From the NCBI RefSeq assembly GCF_001549985.1, contig NZ_LROZ01000001.1, positions 434,001 through 498,000 of the forward strand: 64,000 nucleotides of DNA, given 5' to 3'. The translations under genes and the position numbers were made by a program. Positions 35,533 to 44,880 of this stretch are shown here, one piece after another (position 1 is the first letter of the stretch; each line of letters opens with the position of its first letter). The notes under the pieces were generated by a model. That model was not told the origin of the DNA, did no database searches, and saw only the letters and a list, made by a program, of their open reading frames with translations. The stretch is from Myroides odoratus. GTDB lineage: Bacteria; Bacteroidota; Bacteroidia; Flavobacteriales; Flavobacteriaceae.

Positions 35533-37167
35533 ATGTCACAAAATAATAAAACCTTTGGACAGACTTTAAAATCGTTCAATAAAAACTTCTGGATTGCCAG
35601 CTTCATGGAACTTATGGAACGTTGGGCATGGTATGGAATTTATACCCTTTTAGGGCTTTACTTAGTCGGATCAACGGACACAGGTGGTCTTGGTTTTGAC
35701 CACGTTCAAAAAGGAAGTATCATGGGAGGTGTTGTAGGTATCTTATACTTCTTACCTTTGTTTTTTGGTGTTATTGCTGACCGTATCGGTTATAAAATTT
35801 CATTGATTATTTCCTTTGTTATCATGATTGCTGGTTATTACCTTTTAGGGGAAGTAACTGCCTTTTCCAATGTCTATGCAGCATTTTTATTAGTTGCAGT
35901 AGGAGCAGCTTTCTTTAAACCTGTAGCATCCGCCATTATTGCAAGTAATACCGATGAATCAACGGGTACTTTAGGTTTCGGTATCTTTTATATGATGGTA
36001 AACATCGGTGGGTTTATTGGACCAGCGATGTCATCGGGATTACGCACTACCTATGGTTGGAACATCATCTTCATCCAAGCGGCTGTGGTAATCGCTATTA
36101 ACTTAATTGTCGTATTGTTTTTCTATAAAGAATCAAAAGTAGAAAAACCGAAAGACTCTATCGTAAAAGCCATTAAAGATTCTGTACTAGGTATCTTTGA
36201 AGCTTTAAAAGACGTCCGTTTAGGTATTCTCTTGTTATTAATGATTGGGTTTTGGACCATGTTTAATCAATTATTCAATACACTACCAAACTTTATCGAA
36301 GACTGGGTTAACTCTGCGGTATTAAGTGAATGGATTAATGAAAACATACCTTTCTTAGGGACGTTACTAACTCAAGATGGTCAGGTAAAACCAGAATGGT
36401 TTACCAATATTGATTCCTTTATGATTATTATCTGCCAGGTCACTATTTCTTATTTCGTAACTAAAATGCGTCATATCAATGCCGTAATCCGCGGAGCTAT
36501 TATTGCAAGTATTGGAGTTGGATTAACCTTCTATACCAACAATCCGCTTTTCACTATTTTAGGTACCATGATCTTCTCTATTGGGGAGATGATGTCAAGC
36601 CCAACCGTATCTTCGTTTATTTCATTAATCACGCCTAAAGGAAAAGATGGCTTGTACCAAGGGACTTACTTCTTACCTGTAGCAGCGAGTTACTTTGTGA
36701 CCGATTACATCTCAGGAAACTTATACCAATCGTGGTCTGATAAATTATCCCTATTAAAAACAGAGATGGCAACACGCAACGTTCCAATGCCTGAAGTAGT
36801 CAGCCACGAACAATTTATAGAACAAGGAGCCAAAACGCTAAACATGTCGATCAATGCTTTTGAAAAGCAATTTAATCTTAAAGCTGAAGCTGTAGATTGG
36901 CCTACTGTAATACAATCCTTTAAAGACTTTGCGATATCTAAGAGTATCGACATTAGCCAAGTACACTTCCCTTTCTCTAAAAATGAATACTTTGCCTTAG
37001 CAGAACAAAAGCTAGGTATGTCACATTGGGAAATGGTCGATATGCTGTGGGCGACCTACAATCCAAACAAAATCTGGTATGTGATTGTTGCTATTGGTGT
37101 ATTTTCAGTTATTACCTTAATGATCTATGACAAATTGGTGATTAAACCCATCGAAAACAAGAAATAA
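35533..37167 (+). CDS. POT-like MFS transporter 3 (divergent)
   Basis: A 544-residue carrier that keeps the helix-1 ExxER motif (MELMERWAWYG) and AAFFKPVASAIIA but is otherwise well diverged from the other three. A soluble stretch of about 105 residues (roughly 395-505, with charged helices such as ISMNAFEKQFNLK-like segments and SWSDKLSLLKTEM) precedes the last membrane helix. Substrates may be peptides or another small solute. It has a terminator before it and 101 bases after it, so it is likely transcribed separately. Confidence 0.85.
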   Translation: MSQNNKTFGQTLKSFNKNFWIASFMELMERWAWYGIYTLLGLYLVGSTDTGGLGFDHVQKGSIMGGVVGILYFLPLFFGVIADRIGYKISLIISFVIMIAGYYLLGEVTAFSNVYAAFLLVAVGAAFFKPVASAIIASNTDESTGTLGFGIFYMMVNIGGFIGPAMSSGLRTTYGWNIIFIQAAVVIAINLIVVLFFYKESKVEKPKDSIVKAIKDSVLGIFEALKDVRLGILLLLMIGFWTMFNQLFNTLPNFIEDWVNSAVLSEWINENIPFLGTLLTQDGQVKPEWFTNIDSFMIIICQVTISYFVTKMRHINAVIRGAIIASIGVGLTFYTNNPLFTILGTMIFSIGEMMSSPTVSSFISLITPKGKDGLYQGTYFLPVAASYFVTDYISGNLYQSWSDKLSLLKTEMATRNVPMPEVVSHEQFIEQGAKTLNMSINAFEKQFNLKAEAVDWPTVIQSFKDFAISKSIDISQVHFPFSKNEYFALAEQKLGMSHWEMVDMLWATYNPNKIWYVIVAIGVFSVITLMIYDKLVIKPIENKK

Positions 37168-37268
37168 TTGATTGTTTTTATATTAAAATTATGGAGAACA
37201 AAAAAAATAGCGTTTTAAACTAAATAAAAATAGCTATCTTTCTCAACCAATTTAAAAAACAATTATTT

Positions 37269-39377
37269 ATGCAGACAAGCTCGAGTACGCAGCCGAACTT
37301 TTTTGACACCAAAGTCCTTGGACATCCGGCTGGTTTATTTGTGTTATTCTTCACAGAAATGTGGGAACGATTCTCTTTCTATGGAATGAGGGTTTTATTG
37401 ATTCAATTCTTAACCATGTCCGTGATAGGGATCAACACCGGTTGGGGTTGGAGCGTTGAAGATGCGGGAGCTTTGTTTGCTACCTATGCCATGTTATTAT
37501 ACATTACTCCTATTTTTGGAGGTATACTAGCGGATAAATACATTGGTTATCGCTGGGCGGTAGTTATTGGTTCTTTGATTATGACCTTAGGACATGCTGC
37601 TATGGCGCTAGAAGGAGAAACCTTCATGTATATTGGATTGGCGTGTTTGGTTATTGGAACAGGATTCTTTAAACCGAATATGACCTCAATTTTATCTGAA
37701 ATGTACAAATCCTTTCCTGAGAAAAAAGACGGTGCTTATACCATCTTCTATATGGGAGTAAATGCAGGAGCTTTCTTTGGGATGATGCTTTGTGGTTATT
37801 TAGGAGAACGCGTTGGATGGCATTGGGGATTCGGATTAGCTGGAATCTTCATGTTGTTAGGAACTTTACAATTCTGGTTGGCCAAACCTATTTTCGGAAA
37901 TATCGGAGAGATACCTTCCAAAGAAGCAAGAAGCGATAAAGAAGAAGTTGTGGATACAACGAATATGACACCTGAAGAAAAGGATTCACTTAAACGCAAT
38001 CCTTTTACAACGATTGATTATATCTTAATTGCTATTACAACCGTTATCGGTTTAATGTATGCCTTTGATGATGTGTTCCGAATTGTAGGTGGTATTAATC
38101 TATTCCCTAAAACAATTCTTGGACAAGATGGTTCTACCGTTGGAATTGCATTCGGATTAATTGTGTTCTTACTCTTGGTGATTTGGCGTATTGCACGCTA
38201 TGCAAAAATAGTACGTCACCGTATGATTGCTGTAATTATCTTCGCTTTCTTTACTATCTTTTTCTGGATGAGTTTTGAACAGGGAGCAACTTCTTTGGTG
38301 ATTTTCGCTCGAGATAATACACAACGTGTACTTTCTGGTGATACCGCTTTGTTGTTCAAGATATTCAATACACTATTGACGATTATTCCTTTGGCTTTAA
38401 TTTCATGGGTATTGATCATCTTAGCAAAGCGAACGTATAAAAAAGCATTGATTTCTAATATCATCTTAGGACTTACCTTCTTAGGTGTTTGGGGTGCTGT
38501 AATTTGGATGTTAGACCGAGACTGGTCTTCTCATGCGTACCAAGTACACTTCCAAACTGTAGAGACAGCAGTGCTCAATGAGGATGGTACAGTAAAATAT
38601 GACGAGAACAAAAACCAAACCTATCATTATCAACCCATCTCTACTGCTTTCCAAGCAAAAGAAGGGGATAAAATTGTAGAAAAAAACACAATTATCTCCA
38701 ATAGAGGGGAATATGAAATTGGTTCTACCATTAAGATTTACGAAGAATTAGGTACGTATCATATCCTAACAGAAGAAATAGAAACTAAACTAGTAGCTGA
38801 ATATGGAGCGAAAGATAAAACTCCACATATTGTTCAGGCAGAGGTTAAAGAAATTAGAGATAATCAAGTAGAGATTACTGCTTCGTGGTTCTCTATCTTA
38901 AACTCCTTCTTTATTATTGCTTTTGCTTCGTTGGTTTCTAAACTATGGGATTCAAAATACAATCCACCTGCATCAATTAAGTATGGTCTAGGATTGATCA
39001 TTATGGCACTAGGATTTGGTGTGTTAGCTTATGGAGCACATGGAATTACAGAAGGAAATAGAGTTTCAATGATGTGGCTTGTTTTTGCCTATTTATTTCA
39101 TACCTTAGGAGAATTATTCTCTTCACCAGTAGGGCTTTCTTATGTTTCTAAGCTTGTTCCTGCGAGAATGATTGCCTTTATGTTTGGTATGTGGTATTTA
39201 GCTATTGCAATTGGAAATAACTTAGCAGCTAAATTAGGGGGACAAATTGAAAATATTACAGAAAAATACTCTTTATCTGGATTTTTCTTAATCTTTACCA
39301 TTGTTCCGATTGTTGCAGGTATTTTAGTAATTGCACTAAATCCAGTTATGAAACGTCTAATGCATGGTGTTAAATAA
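37269..39377 (+). CDS. POT family peptide transporter 4 with large extra loop
   Basis: A 702-residue paralogue of transporter 1 with the same motifs (TEMWERFSFYGMRVLL, FKPNMTSILSEMY, FYMGVNAGAFFGMML, FEQGATSL). It is about 110 residues longer, almost all from one hydrophilic insertion at roughly residues 425-535, between the helix ending VIWMLDRDW and the helix starting SWFSILNSFFII; transporter 1 has about 10 residues there. The insert is rich in beta-type sequence (ETAVLNEDGTVKYDENKNQ). It is followed after 17 bases by the thioredoxin-like gene. Confidence 0.94.
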   Translation: MQTSSSTQPNFFDTKVLGHPAGLFVLFFTEMWERFSFYGMRVLLIQFLTMSVIGINTGWGWSVEDAGALFATYAMLLYITPIFGGILADKYIGYRWAVVIGSLIMTLGHAAMALEGETFMYIGLACLVIGTGFFKPNMTSILSEMYKSFPEKKDGAYTIFYMGVNAGAFFGMMLCGYLGERVGWHWGFGLAGIFMLLGTLQFWLAKPIFGNIGEIPSKEARSDKEEVVDTTNMTPEEKDSLKRNPFTTIDYILIAITTVIGLMYAFDDVFRIVGGINLFPKTILGQDGSTVGIAFGLIVFLLLVIWRIARYAKIVRHRMIAVIIFAFFTIFFWMSFEQGATSLVIFARDNTQRVLSGDTALLFKIFNTLLTIIPLALISWVLIILAKRTYKKALISNIILGLTFLGVWGAVIWMLDRDWSSHAYQVHFQTVETAVLNEDGTVKYDENKNQTYHYQPISTAFQAKEGDKIVEKNTIISNRGEYEIGSTIKIYEELGTYHILTEEIETKLVAEYGAKDKTPHIVQAEVKEIRDNQVEITASWFSILNSFFIIAFASLVSKLWDSKYNPPASIKYGLGLIIMALGFGVLAYGAHGITEGNRVSMMWLVFAYLFHTLGELFSSPVGLSYVSKLVPARMIAFMFGMWYLAIAIGNNLAAKLGGQIENITEKYSLSGFFLIFTIVPIVAGILVIALNPVMKRLMHGVK

Positions 39378-39394
39378 AAACAAACCTAATTACA

Positions 39395-39847
39395 ATGAAA
39401 AAAATCGTATTCTTATTTGCCTTGATTTTGGTTGGATTCACAACACAAGCACAGGAAATCAAGTGGATGTCATTAAATGACGCTTTAGCTGCACAAAAGA
39501 AAGATCCAAAACCTATTTTTATGGATGTTTATACCGATTGGTGTGGTCCTTGTAAAATGTTAGACAGTAACACTTTCAGTGATGCAAAATTTGCAGAGTA
39601 TGTAACGAAAAATTACTATGCTGTAAAATTCAATGCTGAAGGAAATGAAACAGTTACCTATAATGGTAAAAAATACAGTAACCCAAACTATGACGCGAAT
39701 AGAAAAGGAAGAAATGCAACGCATGAATTAACTTTATTCTTACGTGTACCGGGTTACCCAACGATGGTTATCTTGGATAAAAAAGGAAACTTAGAACAAT
39801 CGATTGTGGGTTATCATACACCTGCTCAATTGTTGAGCAAAATATAA
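39395..39847 (+). CDS. exported thioredoxin-like protein
   Basis: A 150-residue periplasmic thioredoxin-fold protein: signal peptide 1-20 (cut after TQAQ), redox motif Cys50-Gly-Pro-Cys53 (TDWCGPCK), and the cis-Pro loop VPGYPTMVIL near 128. The CGPC motif suits thiol-disulfide exchange. A loop of about 25 residues (TVTYNGKKYSNPNYDANR) is inserted before the cis-Pro region. It follows the fourth peptide carrier by 17 bases, suggesting cotranscription. Confidence 0.88.
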   Translation: MKKIVFLFALILVGFTTQAQEIKWMSLNDALAAQKKDPKPIFMDVYTDWCGPCKMLDSNTFSDAKFAEYVTKNYYAVKFNAEGNETVTYNGKKYSNPNYDANRKGRNATHELTLFLRVPGYPTMVILDKKGNLEQSIVGYHTPAQLLSKI

Positions 39848-39849
39848 GC

Positions 39850-41850
39850 TCAACGAAATAGAGAAGACCAATATCCCTTTTCACGCATATCGTGAAAAGG
39901 GATATTTCGTTTTAGGCAACTCTGAATCACCTTATCTCTATAACCTGTACTCATAGCACGGCCGATAATAACCATTTGAGGCTGATGTAAGGCCAAAACG
40001 CGATCGATGTTCACTTGGATAGCCTCGCTCAAATAAATCAGCTCAAAACGCAATTGCAACTGGTAATAAGGCATCGCTTGGGAAAGTACCAGCAACTTGC
40101 GATTCGCATCTACTTGAAACAGATTTTTACGGGGGTTCTTGATTACGTCCTTGGGTACATAATGTTTGCTATATCCCTCCACAACGCCTTTTGTATGTTC
40201 TTCCTCTCCAAATACCAGCAATTGCTGTTGTGCATATTGAAGAAATAAGGGCTCTCTCCCCTGCACAGCTGCAATAATAAATTCATCTTGATTTACCTTG
40301 TGATTGGCGAGGAGAAAACAGCTAATTTGAATAACCAAGGTTGCTAGTACAAGGTATGTGATTTGTTTAATGCGAGGTTTATACAACACCATACCTACTC
40401 CTATCCCTATAATACACATAGCTATCATCGTTTCCTTGGTAATATAGAACGAGAGCAATGTCCCATTCATCTCATCCAACCCACGAAGGACAGCCAAAAT
40501 AAACTGGATCGCTTGCTCCAACATCCAGCCTACCCCATCCGCAAGGGATGTTGAAATCCATCCGATACACAAAAAGCAAAACCCTCCGACCAGCACGACT
40601 GTAGTTAAGGGCATGATTACTAGATTACTGCCTAAAAAAGTCCAAGAAAAAGAATTAAAATAATACAATTGAAGAGGTAACACACCAAGTTGAGCAATCA
40701 ACGAAACATAGCCTATACCTAAAAAATAATTGACACTATTCGATCCCGTATATCCCTTTTTGAATAAAGGCATCAACCATACAATACCGAGAACAGCTAA
40801 ATAACTGAACTGAAATCCCAAATCAAAAAGCCAATAGGGTTCAAACAATATACTGAGAAAAAAAGCCAAACCAATACATTCCTTGGTTGGTTGTTTTCTC
40901 TTCAAGAATTGCCCTAAAATCAAGAGGGTAAACATAAAAACGGTACGGAAAACAGAAGGAGAAAAACCAGCTAGAAAAACAAAAATCCACAAAAGCACCA
41001 AGAGTATACAATTGCGATAACTGGTTCGCAAAAAAGAGATGATTTTAGATACGAATACGGTAATCACACCAATATGCAAGCCCGAAATAGCCAAGATATG
41101 CATCAAACCCAAGCGCTGAAAGACAGTAACAGTCTGCTCATCCATTTGATTCCGATTTCCCAATAACAAACTACTGAGCAAGGCTTTGCTTTGGCTGGAT
41201 AATTGCACATTGTTGTCTATTTGTTGTTGCAACACTGCTTTACCTTGCATCAACCAGCTATACATGCTCTCAGACGATCCTTGATAAACGGAAGTATTGA
41301 CCATTAGTTTTTTTTCTATATGCTTCCTTTTAATATAAGCTTTATAATCAAACTGCCCCAGATTTTCTGTGGTTGGAAACGATTGAAAAGAACCAATAGC
41401 AGTAAATTTATCCCCTATTTGAGTCAAACTATCCGCAGACAGGAGTAAAGCCAGTCCTTGTGTTTGCTTCCCTTCTACTCTTTCAATTGCGACAACATAA
41501 CGCACTGTTTGTCCTTTTGCCTTTTGTTTTTCGACAATGCGATACTGCACAGGATACAATTGTTGATCGGTTATATGTGAAATGTAACTAGCGTGATTGT
41601 CCTTCCAATCCGCATAATGCACAACCAGAAAACCTAAAATAAAACACAATAAATAAAAGACAATCCCTGTTGCATAAAACACAACAGGATGAAAAAGCCA
41701 ATTTTTCTTACTATAAGCACCAACAGCCAGTAATCCAAGTAGCACAACAAAAAGAAGGCTCATGGCCATCAGATTACACACATCTTTAGCCAGAATACCA
41801 AGGGCTACTGCAGTAGCATAAAACAAAAAAGAGAATTTTAATGGACTCAT
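39850..41850 (-). CDS. comEC: ComEC/Rec2 family DNA-uptake channel protein
   Basis: A 666-residue inner-membrane protein with a DUF4131 N-terminal part, a soluble segment (about 90-210) and the competence domain with LMHILAISGLHIGVI near residue 250 and many helices to about 500. The C-terminal 150 residues have no HxHxDH motif, so the metallo-beta-lactamase domain of longer ComEC proteins is missing or highly degenerate, as in other Bacteroidetes. By family it carries single-stranded DNA across the inner membrane. It ends 2 bases from the convergent thioredoxin-like gene. Confidence 0.9.
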   Translation of the reverse strand: MSPLKFSFLFYATAVALGILAKDVCNLMAMSLLFVVLLGLLAVGAYSKKNWLFHPVVFYATGIVFYLLCFILGFLVVHYADWKDNHASYISHITDQQLYPVQYRIVEKQKAKGQTVRYVVAIERVEGKQTQGLALLLSADSLTQIGDKFTAIGSFQSFPTTENLGQFDYKAYIKRKHIEKKLMVNTSVYQGSSESMYSWLMQGKAVLQQQIDNNVQLSSQSKALLSSLLLGNRNQMDEQTVTVFQRLGLMHILAISGLHIGVITVFVSKIISFLRTSYRNCILLVLLWIFVFLAGFSPSVFRTVFMFTLLILGQFLKRKQPTKECIGLAFFLSILFEPYWLFDLGFQFSYLAVLGIVWLMPLFKKGYTGSNSVNYFLGIGYVSLIAQLGVLPLQLYYFNSFSWTFLGSNLVIMPLTTVVLVGGFCFLCIGWISTSLADGVGWMLEQAIQFILAVLRGLDEMNGTLLSFYITKETMIAMCIIGIGVGMVLYKPRIKQITYLVLATLVIQISCFLLANHKVNQDEFIIAAVQGREPLFLQYAQQQLLVFGEEEHTKGVVEGYSKHYVPKDVIKNPRKNLFQVDANRKLLVLSQAMPYYQLQLRFELIYLSEAIQVNIDRVLALHQPQMVIIGRAMSTGYRDKVIQSCLKRNIPFHDMREKGYWSSLFR
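39870..39912 (+). terminator. long hairpin after the thioredoxin-like gene, inside the comEC 3' end
   Basis: A perfect 16-bp stem (39870-39885 with 39891-39906) with loop CATAT, 22 bases after the thioredoxin stop. It is wholly within the coding end of the convergent comEC gene. The T run is weak, so termination is probable but not certain. Confidence 0.6.
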
Positions 41851-41898
41851 ATCCTGAGTACATCAAAATTCTCTCCATTTTAAATTAAATCCTTTGAT

Positions 41899-42504
41899 TT
41901 AAATATCTTGATCCAATAAAACTCGGTTTATTTGAACAAATCTTCTTTTATAATAATCTTCTTTCGTTGAAGAAACAATTACTCCTTTTGTTGTAGAAGA
42001 ATGAATAAACTTAATTTCGTCATCAATCACCTCTGTGATAATTCCCACGTGGCTAATTCGACTTCCTCTTCCTGTGCGGAAGAAAATCAAATCCCCCTTT
42101 TGTGCATCGTTTTTAGAGATTTTATCTCCTACTTGCGCCATTGCACTTGAATTTCTAGGTAGATTAATTGACGTATCATTAAATGCATTCATCACCAATC
42201 CTGAGCAATCCAATCCACTGCGTGTTGTTCCACCAAAGCGATAACGAACACCTTCAAAGTCAAAAGCAGCGTTTAATACAAGATCCGATACCTCTTCACT
42301 TACACTTTTGGACGTACTCATTTCTTCTAAAAGAGCATCTAATTCATTGCGAATCGCGTCATCCATCTTTTTGCTTTCTTTTAAAACAAGCGTTTCTTTC
42401 TTTTTACCTGGGTTCTCGACTTCTGCTTGTGCAGCCTGTGTATGACTTGAGCAAAGCAGGCTCAAACCGAATAAAATTGTGGAAAGTATTGTTTTATTTT
42501 TCAT
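41899..42504 (-). CDS. C40 family peptidase (NlpC/P60)
   Basis: A 201-residue exported cell-wall peptidase. A signal peptide (1-24) precedes a charged spacer; the NlpC/P60 domain covers 72-195 with Cys100 (RSGLDCSGLVMNAF), His152 (ISHVGIITEV) and His168 (FIHSSTTKGV) as the catalytic triad. Family members cut D-Glu-meso-Dap bonds in peptidoglycan peptides. It follows lpxB by 15 bases in the SurE-LpxB cluster. A weak AT-rich hairpin overlaps its stop codon. Confidence 0.93.
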   Translation of the reverse strand: MKNKTILSTILFGLSLLCSSHTQAAQAEVENPGKKKETLVLKESKKMDDAIRNELDALLEEMSTSKSVSEEVSDLVLNAAFDFEGVRYRFGGTTRSGLDCSGLVMNAFNDTSINLPRNSSAMAQVGDKISKNDAQKGDLIFFRTGRGSRISHVGIITEVIDDEIKFIHSSTTKGVIVSSTKEDYYKRRFVQINRVLLDQDI

Positions 42505-42519
42505 AGCAAAAAGGGGGTT

Positions 42520-43647
42520 TTACATAGTCAATCCTAAATTAGAATTTTTAATTATTTCATTCGCGGCTAAATCACTAGCCCCTCGACCGCCTAAATTATG
42601 AATTAATTCTTCATAATCCAACAAAATTTTGTCTCTTTTTTCACTTTTGACAATTTTTTCGAATTCTACAGCGATTCTTTTAGCATTACAATCGTGTTGA
42701 ATAAGCTCTACAACCACCTCATTATCCATAATTAAATTAACCAATGAAATATATTTCAAAGTGATGATTCGCTTAGCAATTTCATACGAAATTGTATTTC
42801 CTTTATACAAGACTACCTGAGGTACTTTAAACAAGGCTGTTTCTAACGTAGCCGTTCCTGAGGTAACTAAAGCAGCATAAGCAACATCCAATAATGCATA
42901 CGTATCATTGGTAATAAAAGAGATATTTTGTCCCTTTAAAAATTGTTCATAAAATGCGGGTTCCTGTCCTGGAGCACCTGCAATGACAAACTGATATTCC
43001 GGATGATTTTGCACTACAGATAGCATTTCGCCCAGAAGTCGTTTAATTTCTTGTTTTCTACTTCCTGGTAAAAGGGCTATAATTGGGCGTTCATCTAACT
43101 GGTACTTTTTGCGGAAGTCCACTTTTTCTCGACTGCGAAACTCTTCAATTTCATCAATTAAAGGATGTCCAACAAAAGTTACAGGATAGTGATGCTTTTT
43201 TTCATAAAAGTCTTTCTCAAAAGGCAAAATCACGTACATATAATCTACGTCGCGTTTAATTGCTTTGATTCTACTTTCTTTCCACGCCCAAATTTGTGGA
43301 GAGATATAATAATGTGTAGGTATTTTGTGCTCTTTTGCCCATTGCGCAATACGCATATTAAACCCAGGATAATCAATAAAGATTAAAACATCAGGTGCAA
43401 ACGCAGCAATGTCTTTTTTACAAAAGGAGATATTTTTAAGAATTGTACGCAGGTTTTGTACGACTTCCACGAACCCCATAAAGGCCAAGTCTTTATAATG
43501 CTTGACTAGTGTTCCTCCCACTTTCTGCATTAAATCACCACCCCAAAAACGCATTTCTGCTTGAGGGTCTTTGGCATAAATCGCTTTCATCAAATTAGCA
43601 CCGTGCAAATCGCCAGATGCTTCTCCTGCAATAATGTAATATTTCAT
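42520..43647 (-). CDS. lpxB: lipid-A-disaccharide synthase
   Basis: Joins UDP-diacylglucosamine and lipid X to make the lipid A disaccharide at the inner membrane. The 375-residue GT19 enzyme has YYIIAGEASGDLHGANL at the start, MGFVEVVQNL near 75, FIDYPGFNMRIA, YYISPQIWAWKESR, the LLPGSRKQEI phosphate-binding motif and VTSGTATLETAL. Length is normal. It follows the small membrane protein gene without a gap and is followed by the C40 peptidase gene. Confidence 0.97.
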   Translation of the reverse strand: MKYYIIAGEASGDLHGANLMKAIYAKDPQAEMRFWGGDLMQKVGGTLVKHYKDLAFMGFVEVVQNLRTILKNISFCKKDIAAFAPDVLIFIDYPGFNMRIAQWAKEHKIPTHYYISPQIWAWKESRIKAIKRDVDYMYVILPFEKDFYEKKHHYPVTFVGHPLIDEIEEFRSREKVDFRKKYQLDERPIIALLPGSRKQEIKRLLGEMLSVVQNHPEYQFVIAGAPGQEPAFYEQFLKGQNISFITNDTYALLDVAYAALVTSGTATLETALFKVPQVVLYKGNTISYEIAKRIITLKYISLVNLIMDNEVVVELIQHDCNAKRIAVEFEKIVKSEKRDKILLDYEELIHNLGGRGASDLAANEIIKNSNLGLTM

Positions 43648-43926
43648 CTACAACAACTGAGTAATTAGCGTTATAATAATTACTGCAAAGATGCAGCCTC
43701 TTGCATAATAGTCTTTTCGTCGATTGATGAAAAAGGTAAAAATCCCCAAATTCAACAAACTTCCAATTGCGACAATTCTACCTAATAATCCCGCTTTTCT
43801 AATGAGATCAAAATTGATAAATAAATCAAAATTGGTAAACAACCTCAAATAAAGTTCAGCGCCCAATACGGTCAAACCCGAGCCAATTAAAAAGCCCAGA
43901 AGAATATCTTTAATTCTATTTCCCAT
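43648..43926 (-). CDS. small membrane protein between surE and lpxB
   Basis: A 92-residue protein with three predicted membrane helices (about 7-27, 45-62 and 70-90) joined by basic loops (FINRRKDYY). No motif is recognised. It starts directly after the surE stop and ends directly before lpxB, the same place as small membrane proteins in other flavobacterial SurE-LpxB clusters, so it is very likely a real cotranscribed gene. A role near lipid A synthesis is only a guess. Confidence 0.75.
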   Translation of the reverse strand: MGNRIKDILLGFLIGSGLTVLGAELYLRLFTNFDLFINFDLIRKAGLLGRIVAIGSLLNLGIFTFFINRRKDYYARGCIFAVIIITLITQLL

Positions 43927-44700
43927 TTATACTAATTCCCAATTATTAATTCTGTTAATGGCGTGATGTGCAGTTAAATCAAAATGAACTGGAACAATCG
44001 AAATAAATCCATTTCTCAATGCCCATTCATCCGTATCTTCTCCTTTGTCTTGATTGACAAATTCTCCTTTTAACCAATAGTATTCTTTTCCATTTGGACT
44101 CAATCGTTTATCAAAATCCTCAATCCAAACAGCTTTTGCTTGTCTACATACTTTAATCCCTTTGATTTCATCTGTTTGTAATCTTGGGAAGTTGACATTC
44201 AATACCACTTCTTTCGGAATTCCTTTTTCTAGTGCTTGTGTTGTAATCTTTTTGACAAACGTACGCACTTGTTCAAAATCGGCATTCCAGCTAAAATCCA
44301 AAAGAGAAAAACCAATGGCTGGAATTCCGCTCATTCCCGCTTCTAATGCAGCACTCATTGTTCCAGAGTAAATCACATTAATGGATGAGTTTGATCCATG
44401 ATTAATTCCCGAAACACATAAATCTGGTTTGCGATCTAGAATTTGGCCCAACGCAATTTTTACACAGTCAACGGGAGTACCTGAACAAGCATATTCATGC
44501 TCTAATTCCGCATCAATCTGAACCTTTTCTAACGTCAAGGTATTATTAATTGTAACCGCGTGTCCCATTCCAGATTGCGCACTGTCAGGAGCCACCACAA
44601 CTACTTCTCCTATTTCTTTCATCACATCAATCAAAGCACGGATTCCTGGCGCCGTGATACCATCGTCATTAGTAACAAGTATTAATGGTTTTTGCATCAT
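43927..44700 (-). CDS. surE: 5'/3'-nucleotidase SurE
   Basis: A 257-residue metal-dependent nucleotidase acting on nucleoside monophosphates, linked to stationary-phase survival. The metal site is formed by Asp12-Asp13 in TNDDGITAPG, Ser in APDSAQSGMGHA, and Asn in SGINHGSNSS; SGTMSAALEAGM completes the signature. Two Met codons start the frame (44700, 44697). It is the first gene of the surE - small membrane protein - lpxB - C40 operon. A small TTACTTT/AAAGTAA palindrome lies at 44714-44731 upstream. Confidence 0.96.
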   Translation of the reverse strand: MMQKPLILVTNDDGITAPGIRALIDVMKEIGEVVVVAPDSAQSGMGHAVTINNTLTLEKVQIDAELEHEYACSGTPVDCVKIALGQILDRKPDLCVSGINHGSNSSINVIYSGTMSAALEAGMSGIPAIGFSLLDFSWNADFEQVRTFVKKITTQALEKGIPKEVVLNVNFPRLQTDEIKGIKVCRQAKAVWIEDFDKRLSPNGKEYYWLKGEFVNQDKGEDTDEWALRNGFISIVPVHFDLTAHHAINRINNWELV

Positions 44701-44880
44701 CTCAAATTTTTAATTACTTTCGTAAAAGTAACAATTATTATGTAAAACATTCCGTTATTTCAGACTTTCTAAACATTAAAACACGTCGATTCGAAGTTGT
44801 ATGTTGTGATTTAACAAATAATTATCTGCTTACTTAATAATTACTTTGCTTTTTTAACTACTTTAGTTCAAAACTATTTA

